Counted from the first letter of the stretch, positions 8,962 to 18,222 are shown. The stretch is DNA of 64,000 nucleotides from Streptomyces sp. 378 (GCF_030124145.1 NZ_JASKMS010000002.1:62001-126000); one strand, 5' to 3'. Program-made: numbers and translations. Notes: generated by a model from the sequence alone, not told the origin.

Positions 8962-10062
8962 ATGCGTACGCTGGGGCGCGTGCAACTGCTGCCAGAACCC
9001 GTTCGTCGGCTTGCCGCCTGGTGCACCGTGATTCTGTTGGTCGCAGGGGTCACCTATGTCGCGGTCCAGGTGTTCGTGGCGCTCTGGCTGGCCCTCGTTC
9101 CCGCGCTACTGGCCCTGCTCGGCACCGCGCTGCTCCGCCCCCTGCACCGGTCGCTGGTAGCGAAGGTGAAGGTCAATCGGTCCGTCGCCGCCGGCCTCAC
9201 CTGCGCCGCCGTCCTCGCCGTGGTCGGCGGCGCCGTGTACGTGGCCACGGCCGCGCTGGTCGACACCTGGGGCCAGATCGTCGTGTCGGTGCGGAGGGCG
9301 GTGCGACAGCTGGCCGATCAGTTCGGTGCGTCCGGCACCTCCCTAGAAGATCTCGCCGACGACGCCCTCGATCTGCTGGGCAAGTTCGGCGGGACAGCCG
9401 CGTCCAGCATCGTGGCCGGGGTCGGAGCCGCCGCTCAGGTACTCGGTATGACGGTGCTCGCCCTGCTGCTGGTCTTCTTCTTCCTGCGCGACTCCGACCG
9501 CGCCGTCGGCACCCTTCGCTCGTTCGTCCCGCGAAGCAGCGCCGACCTCGTCGAGGCGATGGCCCGGCGGGCGTTCCAGGGCGTCGAGGGGTTCATGCGG
9601 GGCACCACCGTGGTGGCCCTCATCGACGCGGTCTGCATCACCGCCGGCCTGCTGGTCCTGCGCGTCCCGGGGGCCTTCGGGCTCGGCGCCATCGTCTTCA
9701 TCGGCGCCTACGTCCCCTACCTCGGCGCACTCATCTCCGGGGCCGCGGCCGTGCTGGTGGCGCTAGCCGACCGCGGGCTCGCCATCGCGCTGTGGGCGCT
9801 CGGGGTGGTGCTCGTGGTCCAGGTGCTCGAAGGGAACATCTTCCAGCCGATGGTCCAGAGCCGGACCGTGCGCATTCACCCGGCGGTGATCCTGGTGGCG
9901 CTCACCGCGGGCGGGGCCGTGGCCGGGATCATCGGTGTGCTCCTCGCGGTGCCGGTCACCGCCGCGGCATTCGGCGTCGTGCAGGAACTCCGTGAGCGAT
10001 TCTCACAGCCCGAAGGGCCCGCCGAAACGGGGTCCTCCGGGAAGCCGGCCGCGGACTCCTAG
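8962..10062 (+). CDS. AI-2E family permease-like membrane protein
   Basis: This 366-residue protein has about eight predicted membrane helices and matches the AI-2E/TqsA/PerM family. Typical features are the central soluble region after the third helix, VFFFLRDSDRAV, the FIGAYVPYLGALIS segment and GNIFQPMVQSRTVRIHPAVIL near the C-terminus. Members have been linked to autoinducer export and to Na+(Li+)/H+ antiport. The ATG at 8962 follows a G-rich stretch; the open frame extends upstream to 8839 but overlaps the PAP2 promoter. The next gene begins 153 bp downstream and may be cotranscribed. Confidence 0.85.
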   Translation: MRTLGRVQLLPEPVRRLAAWCTVILLVAGVTYVAVQVFVALWLALVPALLALLGTALLRPLHRSLVAKVKVNRSVAAGLTCAAVLAVVGGAVYVATAALVDTWGQIVVSVRRAVRQLADQFGASGTSLEDLADDALDLLGKFGGTAASSIVAGVGAAAQVLGMTVLALLLVFFFLRDSDRAVGTLRSFVPRSSADLVEAMARRAFQGVEGFMRGTTVVALIDAVCITAGLLVLRVPGAFGLGAIVFIGAYVPYLGALISGAAAVLVALADRGLAIALWALGVVLVVQVLEGNIFQPMVQSRTVRIHPAVILVALTAGGAVAGIIGVLLAVPVTAAAFGVVQELRERFSQPEGPAETGSSGKPAADS

Positions 10063-10214
10063 CGGTGTGTCCGGCTCCCTTCTCGCACACCGGCGGCCGG
10101 GCGTTCCGGACGGGCCGTGCACCAATCCCGGACAGCCCCGGCAGCGAGGGCCGAGGGGTTCGAGGAAGCGTCCGCGGCGTGACTGGCGCCCGGCCGGGAG
10201 GGCACCCGTCGCAG

Positions 10215-10781
10215 ATGTCGGACGTCGAGCCTCGCCCCCTGCGCCTCACCGCCGATGTGGTCCGTCTGTCGGTGCTCTGCGGCGCCGTGGTCCTGGCCCT
10301 CGTCTCCCGTGACGGGGCGGTGATGCTGACCCTGCTCTTCCTGGCCCTCCTGGTGCCGCGGATCACCCGGCTCCCGGCCCTCGTCGACCTGCTGGTGTGT
10401 GCCGTGCTGACCTGGGCGACCTGGTCGACGGTAGGCCACTGGTACCGGGTGGCCGACTGGTACGACACGCTCGTGCACTCGGTGACGCCCGGCGTTGTGG
10501 CCGTCGCTCTCCATCTGCTGCTGTCCCGCTGGCGGCTGGTTCCGGCCCCGGGAGACCGGACACTGCGTCACGCCGCCGGTCCTCTGGTCACGGCCGCTGT
10601 GGGTGCCACCGTCGCTGTCCTGTGGGAGTTGTACGAGGGGCTGGCCACCCAGGTCTTCCACGCTCACATCCCGGTCGGATACACCGACACCCTGGTCGAC
10701 CTCGCAGTGGGCCTAGGCGGATCCGTCGTCGCGGGAATCGTGTTGACGTGGTGCGCGATCCGACGCTCCTCGGCACCGTAG
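10215..10781 (+). CDS. YjdF/DUF2238-like membrane protein
   Basis: This 188-residue membrane protein has about five or six helices. The segment VADWYDTLVHSVTPGVVAV and later VLWELYEGL, then YTDTLVDLAVGLGGSVV, resemble the DUF2238 (YjdF) family, in which Asp/His and Glu lie within membrane helices. Function is unknown. The ATG was chosen with GGGAGGG 12 bases upstream. It follows the AI-2E permease on the same strand. Confidence 0.7.
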   Translation: MSDVEPRPLRLTADVVRLSVLCGAVVLALVSRDGAVMLTLLFLALLVPRITRLPALVDLLVCAVLTWATWSTVGHWYRVADWYDTLVHSVTPGVVAVALHLLLSRWRLVPAPGDRTLRHAAGPLVTAAVGATVAVLWELYEGLATQVFHAHIPVGYTDTLVDLAVGLGGSVVAGIVLTWCAIRRSSAP

Positions 10782-10870
10782 GTCCGCACCGGCAGCCACG
10801 GGGACGAGGCAGCCGGCGCGGTCCGACGACTGTGCGCGTGTGCCTGGTCATCTGGCCGGTCCGAGAACCG

Positions 10871-11461
10871 TCAGGCCGGAAGGCGTTCGACGACCTTTCC
10901 CGTCGTGGCGTCGACGACGTGGACCGTCGCCTCGTCGTCGGCCACTCCGAGGACGCTCACCCTCCAGACCGGCACGCCGTCGCGCTCTTCCAGGCGGATG
11001 GCGGTGACGGTCTCACCGTGGTCGGCCGCCTCCCGAGCCGCTTCGCCCGGAAGGATCCGCGCTCTGTCCAAGCGCTGGGACAACGCCTGCCGCTCCGCGT
11101 CCGTGAGAGCGGGGGAGGAACTCGTCCCCAGCACCTCACCCCGGGTGGCGCCCAGCCGCACGGTGCGCAGTTGCTCGTCCTTGCCCATGACCCTGCTCTC
11201 CCACACGGGTGAGACCGACTCGGGTTCCTTGAGTTCCAAGGCGGCCAGCTCACCGGCGGGTACCTCCGCCACGGACAGCCGGATGGCGCGCTCGGAGGAA
11301 ATCTCCACCATCCCGAACCGCTCGACGGGTTCGTTCAGCGGATCGTCACGACCACACCCCACGAGCAGCGACAAAGCGGTCAACGGCACGCACACAGCCA
11401 CGGCGAGCCGCTGCCACCGGCGGCCACCGCAGAGGCGAGAAGTCACACTCATCACTCTCAT
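10871..11461 (-). CDS. PepSY-domain lipoprotein
   Basis: This 196-residue secreted lipoprotein has signal residues 17-35 and a lipobox LLVGC with Cys36. The mature part contains two PepSY-like units. The last reads VTAIRLEERDGVPVWRVSVL then ATVHVVDATTGKVVERLPA, the typical beta-hairpin and terminal signature. PepSY domains often inhibit peptidases or act as envelope sensors. A second ATG lies 9 bases into the frame. It converges with the YjdF-like gene. Confidence 0.82.
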   Translation of the reverse strand: MRVMSVTSRLCGGRRWQRLAVAVCVPLTALSLLVGCGRDDPLNEPVERFGMVEISSERAIRLSVAEVPAGELAALELKEPESVSPVWESRVMGKDEQLRTVRLGATRGEVLGTSSSPALTDAERQALSQRLDRARILPGEAAREAADHGETVTAIRLEERDGVPVWRVSVLGVADDEATVHVVDATTGKVVERLPA

Positions 11462-11587
11462 GCGTGCCGACTATCCCTCCTCGCCGGAACGAATCACGCC
11501 GTGCGGTGCCGACCGGTGGAACCGCGCGGCGCCGGTGACGACAGACCATGCGGGCCCGTGCCGCCCAGGTCGCGCGGAAGCCGCGGT

Positions 11588-12031
11588 TCAGGCAGCCGGG
11601 GACGTGCGGGAGCGGGCGACGGGCAGCGCGGCCAGGGAAACGAGGGCCAGCAGAACGATCAGGCCCCCTGAGGCGACGTCGTTGAAGCGCGCGGCCTCGG
11701 TCATCGAAGTGTCCCCGTAGCCCGGCGCGAACGGTGCCCCGACCAGCCATGCGCCGGCAGCGATGAGGAGCGGTTCGGAGGGGATGCCGGGGGTTCGGAC
11801 CAGACGGGTTGCCGCCGTCAGGAAGACGAGCACGCAGACGAGGATCTCAGTCAGACGGGCGTCGCTCGTCGGGTCCCCGGGCGGGTAGTCGAGCACCCAA
11901 CCGGCCAGGAAAAGCCACACCGCCACCAGCAGGAGCACGACGCTGATGAGGAAGGCCCTCAGGGTGTCGGCGCTCTCCGCCCGGGGGACACGCCGAGCGT
12001 GCACGGAGGATCCGACGGAATGGTCGCGCAT
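11588..12031 (-). CDS. Four-helix membrane protein, SPW-repeat-like
   Basis: This is a 147-residue protein with four predicted membrane helices (RAFLISVVLLLVAVWLFLAG, LTEILVCVLVFLTAATRLV, LLIAAGAWLVGAPFAPGYG, GGLIVLLALVSLAALPVA). The pattern of Trp/Pro near helix ends and paired helices is like SPW-repeat proteins, but I am not certain of the family. The ATG at 12031 follows AAGGGG; the open frame upstream is a promoter region. Function is unknown. Confidence 0.65.
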   Translation of the reverse strand: MRDHSVGSSVHARRVPRAESADTLRAFLISVVLLLVAVWLFLAGWVLDYPPGDPTSDARLTEILVCVLVFLTAATRLVRTPGIPSEPLLIAAGAWLVGAPFAPGYGDTSMTEAARFNDVASGGLIVLLALVSLAALPVARSRTSPAA

Positions 12032-12367
12032 CGTCCATCCCCTTCTGCCACGAGGTGCCGGACGGGACGGTGAGTGCCGCGGCCGGAGGCGACCGCAGCG
12101 GCTTCTCCACGCCGCCCCTGTCATGACCGCCGAGCAAGGTCGCCTCCGCGGGTAGCCGGTGCGCGCGGCGACGAACGGCAAGGCGGGCGCGGCGGCGAAG
12201 GTGGTGTATCCACGAACGACGTACGCCCACGCCCCACTCCGATGAACCGGACATTGCCGCGTTTCGCAATATAAGTCACGGGATACTACGGGCTCGCCTT
12301 CTCCACCCCGAAGGACCGGGTATGCCCGTACAACGGCTCCCGGCCCCCACCTTGCAGAGGTGCAGAC
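12032..12367. promoter_or_regulatory. 336-bp divergent intergenic region with a dyad and a possible stress promoter
   Basis: This region separates the SPW-like gene (minus) from the SDR gene (plus). Bases 12252-12269 form the inverted repeat ATTGC-N8-GCAAT. Overlapping it on the plus strand is GTTT-N15-GGGATA, which resembles stress-sigma (SigB-type, GTTT...GGGTAT) promoters and ends about 85 bp before the SDR start. No gene is seen. Confidence 0.35.
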
Positions 12368-13210
12368 ATGTCTCACGTGCCCCGCGTCGACGCCGCGAAC
12401 ACCGTGTCCACGCCGATGCGAGGGCCGGGACCGTGCCCCTCACAGAAGCTCTCCGGCAGAAGCGGACGGCCACCCACGGCAGTCGTGACCGGAGCCTCCT
12501 CCGGCATCGGCGCGGCCGTGGCGCATCGCCTGTCCGCCGAGGGCTGGCGGCTCGTCCTCAACGGACGGGACACTGCACGCCTGAGGGACGTGGCCGTCCG
12601 GACCGGGGCCTCGCGGTTCCCGGCAGATCTCACCGTGCCCGGCATCGAACAGCGGCTGACCCGGTTCGCCCTCGATCAGTCGGGGAGCGTCGACCTGCTG
12701 GTGGCCGGCGCCGGTGTCGGCTGGGCCGGCGACTTCGTGGACATGCCCCCGTCTGCGCTCACGGAGGTCATCGAAACGGATCTCCTCGCCACGCTGCGTC
12801 TGGTGCAGCAGGTGGTGCCCCACATGGTGGAGCAGGGCCATGGGCGGATCGTGCTCATCGGATCCGTCGCGGGGGTGGTGGGGGTGCGGGGCGAGGCCGT
12901 GTATTCGGCGGCCAAGGCGGCGGTGAGCACCTTCACCGACGCCTTGCGGTACGAGTTGCGCGGCACCGGCGTGGGACTCAGCCATGTGGTACCGGGCGTG
13001 GTCGACACACCCTTCTTCGAGCGGCGCGGAGCCGCCTACCCGCGGTCCCGGCCCAGGCCGGTACCCCCCGAACGGGTGGCGGACGCCGTATGGACCGCGG
13101 TCCGCCGAGGCAAGGACGAGATCTACGTTCCCGGCTGGCTTCGTCTGCCGGCGCGCGTGCACGGTGCCGCACCGGCCGTGTTCAGACGTCTCGCCTCCGT
13201 CTTCGGCTGA
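12368..13210 (+). CDS. Short-chain dehydrogenase/reductase
   Basis: This 280-residue classical SDR has the NAD(P)-binding motif TGASSGIG at residues 41-48 and catalytic Ser166, Tyr179 and Lys183 (YSAAK). A basic residue after the second strand (GRDTARLR) suggests NADP preference. The N-terminal ~35 residues are a low-complexity extension not usual in the family. The ATG follows AGAGG. The C-terminal VFRRLASVFG tail resembles SDRs acting on lipids or fatty acyl substrates, but the substrate is not determinable. It converges with the radical SAM gene. Confidence 0.88.
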   Translation: MSHVPRVDAANTVSTPMRGPGPCPSQKLSGRSGRPPTAVVTGASSGIGAAVAHRLSAEGWRLVLNGRDTARLRDVAVRTGASRFPADLTVPGIEQRLTRFALDQSGSVDLLVAGAGVGWAGDFVDMPPSALTEVIETDLLATLRLVQQVVPHMVEQGHGRIVLIGSVAGVVGVRGEAVYSAAKAAVSTFTDALRYELRGTGVGLSHVVPGVVDTPFFERRGAAYPRSRPRPVPPERVADAVWTAVRRGKDEIYVPGWLRLPARVHGAAPAVFRRLASVFG

Positions 13211-13283
13211 TCGCCCCTGCGGCGTGCTCACCGTGGTTCTCGCCCTGCTCGCGGCGCTGTTCAGCGGTGGCCCGCCCGGCGCC

Positions 13284-14777
13284 CTACTCCGTCTGCTCGG
13301 CCTCGCGGCGGAGCGCGGGGCGGCTGTGGACATACAGTTCCCGACGGTTACCGATCTCCAGGTGCTGGGGCAGCGGAAGTTCGTAGCGCACGGGGCGGCG
13401 GTGGTCGGCCAGTTGACGTGCGGGGTTGTAGACGCGGTTGAACTTCCACAGCATCCGGGCGAAGTTGGTCTGTCCGCGGGCGAGGTTGCCGCCCAGTACG
13501 CGCAGCGCGCCCAGCGCGGTCCGCAGTCCCAGGTGCTTGCGGTTGATGACCGCCTGGGTCCGCACCAGTTCGCGGTAGAAGACGTCCAGGGGCAGGGTGG
13601 TGGGCACCACGGCGTGCTGGATGTCGAAGAGCCGGTAGTCGCGGGTGGTGAGTTTGCGCGACTCGGTGTGCCAGATCTCGGTGCCGGGGTAGGGCGTCAT
13701 CACGGTGAGGTGCACGATCTCCGGGACGGCCAGGGCGAACTCCCGGACGAGGCGGAAGCGTTCCTCGTCCCATGCCGGGTCCACGATGAGGTTGATCGCG
13801 ACGTTGATGCCGAGTCGGCGCGCCACCTCGAGGGCACGGAAGTTGTCGTCGGGGGTGACCCGCTTGCGGTAGAGGTCCAGTCCCTCGGCGTCGATGGCTT
13901 CCATGCCGAGGAACATGTACTTCAGGCCCAGACGAGTCCACCGCTGGAAGACCTCTTCGTTGCGCAGCAGGACGTCGCTGCGCGTCTCCAGGTAGTACTG
14001 CTTGCGGATTCTGCGGCGCTCCAGTTCCGCGGCGATGGCGTGCCCGTGCTCGGGCCGGATGAAGGCGACGTCGTCGACGATGAAGACGTTGGGCTCCTGG
14101 ATGCTCGCCATCTCCGCCCCGGCCGCCTCCGGCGAGGCCTTGCGGTAGCTGCGGCCGTAGAAGGTCCAGGCGGAGCAGAACGAGCAGTCCCAGGGGCATC
14201 CCCGGGTGAACTCGATGGAGGCGCACGGGTCGAGTTCCCCGATGAAGTACTTGCGCCGGTGGCGCATCAAGTCGCGTGCGGGCACGGGACTGTCGATGCC
14301 GTGCAGCATCCGGGGTTCGGGTCCACGGCCCGCCGGTGTGACGATTCCCGGCACGGTGTCCAGACCGCCGTCCCGGACGGCCGCCAGCAGCAGGGGCACG
14401 GCCGGTTCCCCCTCGCCGCGTACCACCGCGTCCACGGCTCCTTCGCTCTGCGCGAGGACGTCCTCGGCCACGAAGGACACGCTGTGACCGCCGAAGAAGA
14501 CGAAGCATCCCGGGTCGGCGCGCTTGGCCGCATGGGCGATGGCGATCGCCTCCGGAATGTTGGCGAGGTAGTTCAGGGACACGCCGAGAGCGTCGGGCCG
14601 GAACGAGGAGAACGTGCGGGCCAGTTCCTTCTCGCCGGTCACCTGGAGGTCCACGACTCTCACCTCGTGTCCCGCGTCGCGGGCCGCGCCGGCCACCCTC
14701 TCCAGGCCGAGCGGCTCCAGGCGCAGGAAGATCTCCGAGTACATCAGGGCGCTGGGGTGAACGAGGAGCAGGCGCAT
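13284..14777 (-). CDS. hpnR: B12-binding radical SAM methylase, HpnR-like (hopanoid C-3 methylase)
   Basis: This 497-residue class B radical SAM protein has an N-terminal cobalamin-binding domain (VHPSALMYSEIFLRLEPLG, then FFGGHSVSF) at residues 1-150 and a radical SAM core with C194-x3-C198-x2-C201 in RGCPWDCSFCSAWTFYGRSY. These blocks match, from memory, the HpnR family that adds a methyl group at C-3 of hopanoids using methylcobalamin and SAM. The ATG follows GAGGTG; the frame extends upstream but that part is unlike the family. No other hopanoid genes are in the window, so the specific activity is inferred from sequence alone. Confidence 0.7.
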   Translation of the reverse strand: MRLLLVHPSALMYSEIFLRLEPLGLERVAGAARDAGHEVRVVDLQVTGEKELARTFSSFRPDALGVSLNYLANIPEAIAIAHAAKRADPGCFVFFGGHSVSFVAEDVLAQSEGAVDAVVRGEGEPAVPLLLAAVRDGGLDTVPGIVTPAGRGPEPRMLHGIDSPVPARDLMRHRRKYFIGELDPCASIEFTRGCPWDCSFCSAWTFYGRSYRKASPEAAGAEMASIQEPNVFIVDDVAFIRPEHGHAIAAELERRRIRKQYYLETRSDVLLRNEEVFQRWTRLGLKYMFLGMEAIDAEGLDLYRKRVTPDDNFRALEVARRLGINVAINLIVDPAWDEERFRLVREFALAVPEIVHLTVMTPYPGTEIWHTESRKLTTRDYRLFDIQHAVVPTTLPLDVFYRELVRTQAVINRKHLGLRTALGALRVLGGNLARGQTNFARMLWKFNRVYNPARQLADHRRPVRYELPLPQHLEIGNRRELYVHSRPALRREAEQTE

Positions 14778-15234
14778 GGTCACCTCGGGGTCCGGCTGGA
14801 GGGAGACGAGGGCGGGGACGCTGCCATCGGGCCGACGGGTGCCGGACAGGCGGCCGGAGCGAACGGTGCCGCGTCCCCGGCCGACGGACGCCGAGGCCCG
14901 TCGGCACAGGTGCCGGCGCCGAGGGCCGAGGACTTGTGTTCGTCGGACTCGGTCATGTCGCTCCTTCGTACGTCCCGGTCGGCGTGGACGGTCCCATGCC
15001 ACTCCGGGCCGGCACCGACCCCCGGTACGACAGGAGGGCACCAGTACCTCCACCTTCACAGCAGCCCACCGGACACGTCCCGCTCAGTGCGTACGGAAGG
15101 GTGACCCCGTCCACGGCCGTGCAGGCGTTCTGTCGTTCTGGCGTTCTGCGATCTGGCGTTCCGCGATCTGGCGTTCGACACAGCTCAACGGTCTGTACAG
15201 TCGCCCGGGCTCCGGGAGAAAGAGGGGAAAGGCG
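14778..15234. other. 457-bp intergenic region with repeats
   Basis: No gene is supported. It holds the second copy of the 24-bp element (15086-15109, partner at 3249-3272) and a triplicated 15-bp tandem repeat (listed separately). It would contain the promoter of the radical SAM gene (minus) and of the small membrane gene (plus). Confidence 0.4.
15138..15182. repeat. 15-bp tandem repeat, three copies
   Basis: CTGGCGTTCTGCGAT is followed directly by CTGGCGTTCCGCGAT and by a third copy diverging after CTGGCGTTC. It lies about 55 bp upstream of the small membrane gene. Slippage in a promoter spacer is the simplest explanation. Confidence 0.75.
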
Positions 15235-15366
15235 TTGAGTGAGGGGTGGGGAGCGGCGCTGGTCTGCTTGTCACTGGTCGGCGTCTGTGTGGCGGCCGGC
15301 TTCGCCGCCCGGGCTCGGGGCGCCGTACGGCGGTTCGTTCAGCGGTCGGGGAGCCCCTCCTCCTGA
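15235..15366 (+). CDS. Small single-helix membrane protein (43 residues)
   Basis: A TTG start preceded by GAGGGGAAAGG opens a 43-residue frame with one membrane helix (AALVCLSLVGVCVAAGFAA) and a basic C-terminal tail rich in Arg. Its size, ribosome site and good third-position GC suggest a real gene, but I recognise no family. It follows the tandem repeat and precedes the Fe-S oxidoreductase remnant on the other strand. Confidence 0.4.
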   Translation: MSEGWGAALVCLSLVGVCVAAGFAARARGAVRRFVQRSGSPSS

Positions 15367-15486
15367 CCTGCCACCGCCGTCCCGCGCGGTGGACGGCGGT
15401 GGCATGCGCGGGAGCCGTGTGGGCGGCTGTGGGCGACGGCTTCGGCAGGGACCGCGTCGGTCGGTCGGGATGCGCGGAGGGCCGTG

Positions 15487-15915
15487 TCAGCGGCGCGCCA
15501 CGGCCACTCCGGCCGCGCCGATGGCAGCCCCCAGTCCGACGACCGCGAGGACACGCAGGGTCCGCTCCTTCAAGGGCGGGGTCGGTGCCCGCAGTGCGCC
15601 CCGCTCGAGCGGGCGGGACGTGGCTCCCACGCCCTCGGCGCGGGCCAGTTTCATCACCTCGGCGATGTGCAGTGCCTGCCGCCCGGTACCGGCGTCCTTG
15701 ATCTGCGTCTTGCAGGAGAAGCCGTCGGCGACGACCAGACAGTCGTCGTCCGCGTCACGGACGGCCGGCAGCAGGGCCTGTTCGCCGCAGTCCATGGAGA
15801 TGTCGTACTTGCCGTCCTCGAAGCCCCACGATCCGGCGAGTCCGCAGCACCCGCCCTGAAGGTTCCGCACGGTGAGGCCCATCTTCTCCAGCAACTCCTG
15901 CTCGGGGCTCATGCC
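15487..15915 (-). pseudogene. C-terminal remnant of a FAD/Fe-S oxidoreductase (CCG cysteine-rich domain)
   Basis: The frame reads VRNLQGGCCGLAGSWGFEDG and then a Cys-containing VVADGFSCKTQIKD, HIAEVMKLA and a C-terminal hydrophobic tail. This is the last ~140 residues of GlpC/LldE/D-lactate-dehydrogenase-type proteins with a cysteine-rich CCG domain, which are normally 450-1000 residues long with FAD and ferredoxin domains. Upstream of residue SPEQELLEKMG the open frame is unrelated Gly/Ser-rich sequence, so the 5' part is deleted. A start at 15915 could still yield a peptide, but catalysis is not expected. Confidence 0.75.
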
Positions 15916-16043
15916 GCCGGTCGCGCGATGGTGGCGGCCTCCCTCGGCGATGATCTCGTCAGGCTGCGCGTCGCCTGACGCCGGCCTGGAACCGCCTCCG
16001 CCGGACGGCCTCGACGCCCCCGGCCCACAACCAAGTGCAAAAT

Positions 16044-16056
16044 TTGCCTGATGCAA
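16044..16056. promoter_or_regulatory. Dyad operator copy 1 (TTGCCTGATGCAA)
   Basis: One of ten copies of the TTGCATNATGCAA-type dyad. It lies 64 bp upstream of the DUF4142 start and near the remnant oxidoreductase gene on the other strand. Confidence 0.6.
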
Positions 16057-16120
16057 TGAAGGAACCCGCTCAGTCATGCGTACTTCCCTGTGATCAAACC
16101 GCCCTACCTCTGGAGGCACC

Positions 16121-16876
16121 ATGGGCATATCCCGAGCCAAGGCCGGCAGCGTGTTCACCGTCGGCGCCCTGGGTCTGACCATCGCCGCGCTGGCCTACCC
16201 GGCGATGCTCGGAGTGGAGAACACGGCCACGTCGCCGGACCGGATCATCGCCAACACCCCTTATGGACCCCTCACAGAGGCCGATCGCGACTTCGTGGCC
16301 AAGGTCCGCGCAGCCGGGCTGTGGGAACATCCGCTGGGCTTGCTGACGATGCAGCGGGGCACGACGCCGGAGATGAAGGAAGCCGGTGAGCACTTGGTCG
16401 TCGGTCACGGCCGACTGGACGCCACCTGCCGAAAGATCGCCCCGGAGCTGAACATCACCCTCCCGAACCAGGCCTCCCCCCAGCAGCAGCAGTTCGTGGC
16501 CACCGTGGACAGCAGCACCGGCAAGGAGTTCGACTCCCTGGCGGTGAACATCATGCGCGTCACCCACGGCCAGATCTTCCCCGTCATCGCCAAGATCCGC
16601 GCCAACACCAGGAACACCCTGGTACGCCAGCTTGCCGACCAGGCCAACGACACCGTGCTCGACCACATCACCGTCCTGGAGAAGACCGGGCTCGTCAATC
16701 ATGAACAAGTCAATCTGCAGCAGACAAGCCCACCCAAGATGCCCGAGGAGCAGACAACCCCGCCGCCCCCGCAACCGGGGTCACCGGTCCTCACGCTGAA
16801 GATTCCCAAGGGCCTGGAGGACCTCCAGACGAACGCTCCGAGTGCTCCCACCCCCTCTCCTCCGGCAGAAGGCTGA
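16121..16876 (+). CDS. Secreted DUF4142 protein
   Basis: This 251-residue protein has an N-terminal hydrophobic signal/anchor (GALGLTIAALAYPAMLG), a four-helix DUF4142 (ferritin-like fold) domain at about residues 45-200 with ADRDFVAKVRAAGLWEHP and later NIMRVTHGQ, and a Pro-rich C-terminal tail of ~50 residues. Members are secreted or periplasmic; their biochemical role is unclear and possibly metal- or oxidative-stress related. GGAGG lies 6 bases before the ATG. A dyad operator sits 64 bp upstream and a hairpin terminator follows. Confidence 0.85.
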   Translation: MGISRAKAGSVFTVGALGLTIAALAYPAMLGVENTATSPDRIIANTPYGPLTEADRDFVAKVRAAGLWEHPLGLLTMQRGTTPEMKEAGEHLVVGHGRLDATCRKIAPELNITLPNQASPQQQQFVATVDSSTGKEFDSLAVNIMRVTHGQIFPVIAKIRANTRNTLVRQLADQANDTVLDHITVLEKTGLVNHEQVNLQQTSPPKMPEEQTTPPPPQPGSPVLTLKIPKGLEDLQTNAPSAPTPSPPAEG

Positions 16877-16911
16877 CAGAGAGCCGCAGCCTCGCAGGGC
16901 GGCGTCCCGGC

Positions 16912-16930
16912 GGCCGGGCTCCGGCCTTTT
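16912..16930 (+). terminator. Intrinsic terminator after the DUF4142 gene
   Basis: GGCCGG-GCT-CCGGCC followed by TTTT, 36 bp after the stop codon. A compact stem with a T-run is uncommon in this GC range. Confidence 0.6.
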
Positions 16931-17091
16931 CGTCTCCGGCAGGTTCGGATACTCCGTGAGCATCGAATTTCGGACACCCCCTTTTCAGGAGACAACAAGG
17001 AGATCTGCCGGTGTGCGGGCGGGGGTCGGGGTGGTGGTGGGCGCCCACTTCGGGGCAGTGGGCGACGCCTCAGCCGCGGGCGGCCAGATCG

Positions 17092-17223
17092 TAGGCCGGG
17101 GTGGGCGTCGAGGAGCTTGACCGCGGTGTCCAGGGTGCCGGGAGCCCACCAGGAGTCGTCGTCGCTGAAGGCGGCATAGGGAGTGTCGAGGGCGCGGACG
17201 CCGTGTGTCCGGGCGAGGGCACC
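17092..17223 (-). pseudogene. GT2 glycosyltransferase internal fragment
   Basis: The minus frame reads ALDTPYAAFSDDDSWWAPGT then LDTAVKLLDAHPGL. This is the DxD-containing acceptor/metal region of a family 2 glycosyltransferase. Neither the N-terminal Rossmann part nor the C-terminal half follows, and the frame is lost right after. It sits immediately downstream of the GT9 gene and is probably the residue of the next gene of the sugar cluster. Confidence 0.75.
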
Positions 17224-17232
17224 CTACGGTCG

Positions 17233-18222
17233 TCATGCGGGGGCGCTCTGTGCCGGTCGGAGGTCCGGCAGGGGCAGTGTGTCCGCCGCGGCCAGTACTT
17301 CCTGCGGGGTGATCCGCAGCAGCGCCGGGTCGGGCCGGGTGCCGTGGGGGTCGCCGGGTGGTCCGGGATGCCACAGGGCGCGGTGGCGCGGGTCGTCGGG
17401 CGGACCCCAGCGGTCCGGCGGTACCGGGCCGAACAGGGTGACGGAGGGTGTGGCCTGGGCGACCGCCACGTGCGCGATGCCGGTGTCGCCGCTCACCACG
17501 GCGCGCGCCCGCGCGACGAGCGCGGAAAGCCGCGTGAAGGGCAGCCCGCCGGTGAACAGATCGGCGTCCGGCAGTTCCGCCTCCCGGGCGAGCGCCGCCA
17601 CCAGGTCCTCCTCCCCCGGCCCTCCCGTGACCACGACCCGGTGGCCGCGCTCGCGCAGGGCGGCGGCGACGGCCGCGTAGCGGTCGACGGGCCAGCGGCG
17701 CGAGACCGCCGCGGCACCGGGGTGCACCACCACCGCTCCCGGGGCCGGGGAAGGTTCTCCGGGGCGGGGCAGCAGCAGGTCGGACGGGTCGGCGGGGATG
17801 CCGTAGTAGGCCAGCAGCCGGCACCATCGCCGCCGTTCGTGCTCCTCCGCGTGCCACCGGGGGCCGTCGATCTGCGGCATGGCGGGGTGGGCGAAGGCGA
17901 ACAGCCGCCCGGGCCGCAGGTCCTGCAGCAGCCGGTGGCTGGGCGGTCCGTTGCCGTGCAGATCGACGGCGATGTCCGGCGGCGGTCCGTCCCAGTCCAG
18001 GCCGCTCGGCACGGCGCGGCCCGGGGCGGAGGCGGGCAGCAGCCGGTCCACGGCGCCCGTCGCCTCGGCTACGGGCGCCAGTTCGGCGGGCGCGGCCAGG
18101 ATCAGCTCATGTCCGGGGAAGGCGCGGCGCAGCGCGCGCAGCGCGGGGACACCGGCCAGCAGGTCTCCCAGGCCCAGGGCCCGCAGCACCAGGATGCGCG
18201 GTGATCCGACGGTCGCGTTCAC
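17233..18222 (-). CDS. GT9 family glycosyltransferase (ADP-heptose:LPS heptosyltransferase-like)
   Basis: This 329-residue GT-B enzyme starts [20 protein letters not shown] and has a central [20 protein letters not shown] block, [12 protein letters not shown], and [20 protein letters not shown] near the C-terminus. All are hallmarks of WaaF/WaaC-type heptosyltransferases (GT9). The GTG start has GGGAGG upstream. In a Gram-positive, such enzymes probably build an exopolysaccharide, glycolipid or secondary-metabolite sugar rather than LPS. It is the last intact gene of the minus-strand sugar cluster. Confidence 0.88.
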   Translation of the reverse strand: MNATVGSPRILVLRALGLGDLLAGVPALRALRRAFPGHELILAAPAELAPVAEATGAVDRLLPASAPGRAVPSGLDWDGPPPDIAVDLHGNGPPSHRLLQDLRPGRLFAFAHPAMPQIDGPRWHAEEHERRRWCRLLAYYGIPADPSDLLLPRPGEPSPAPGAVVVHPGAAAVSRRWPVDRYAAVAAALRERGHRVVVTGGPGEEDLVAALAREAELPDADLFTGGLPFTRLSALVARARAVVSGDTGIAHVAVAQATPSVTLFGPVPPDRWGPPDDPRHRALWHPGPPGDPHGTRPDPALLRITPQEVLAAADTLPLPDLRPAQSAPA

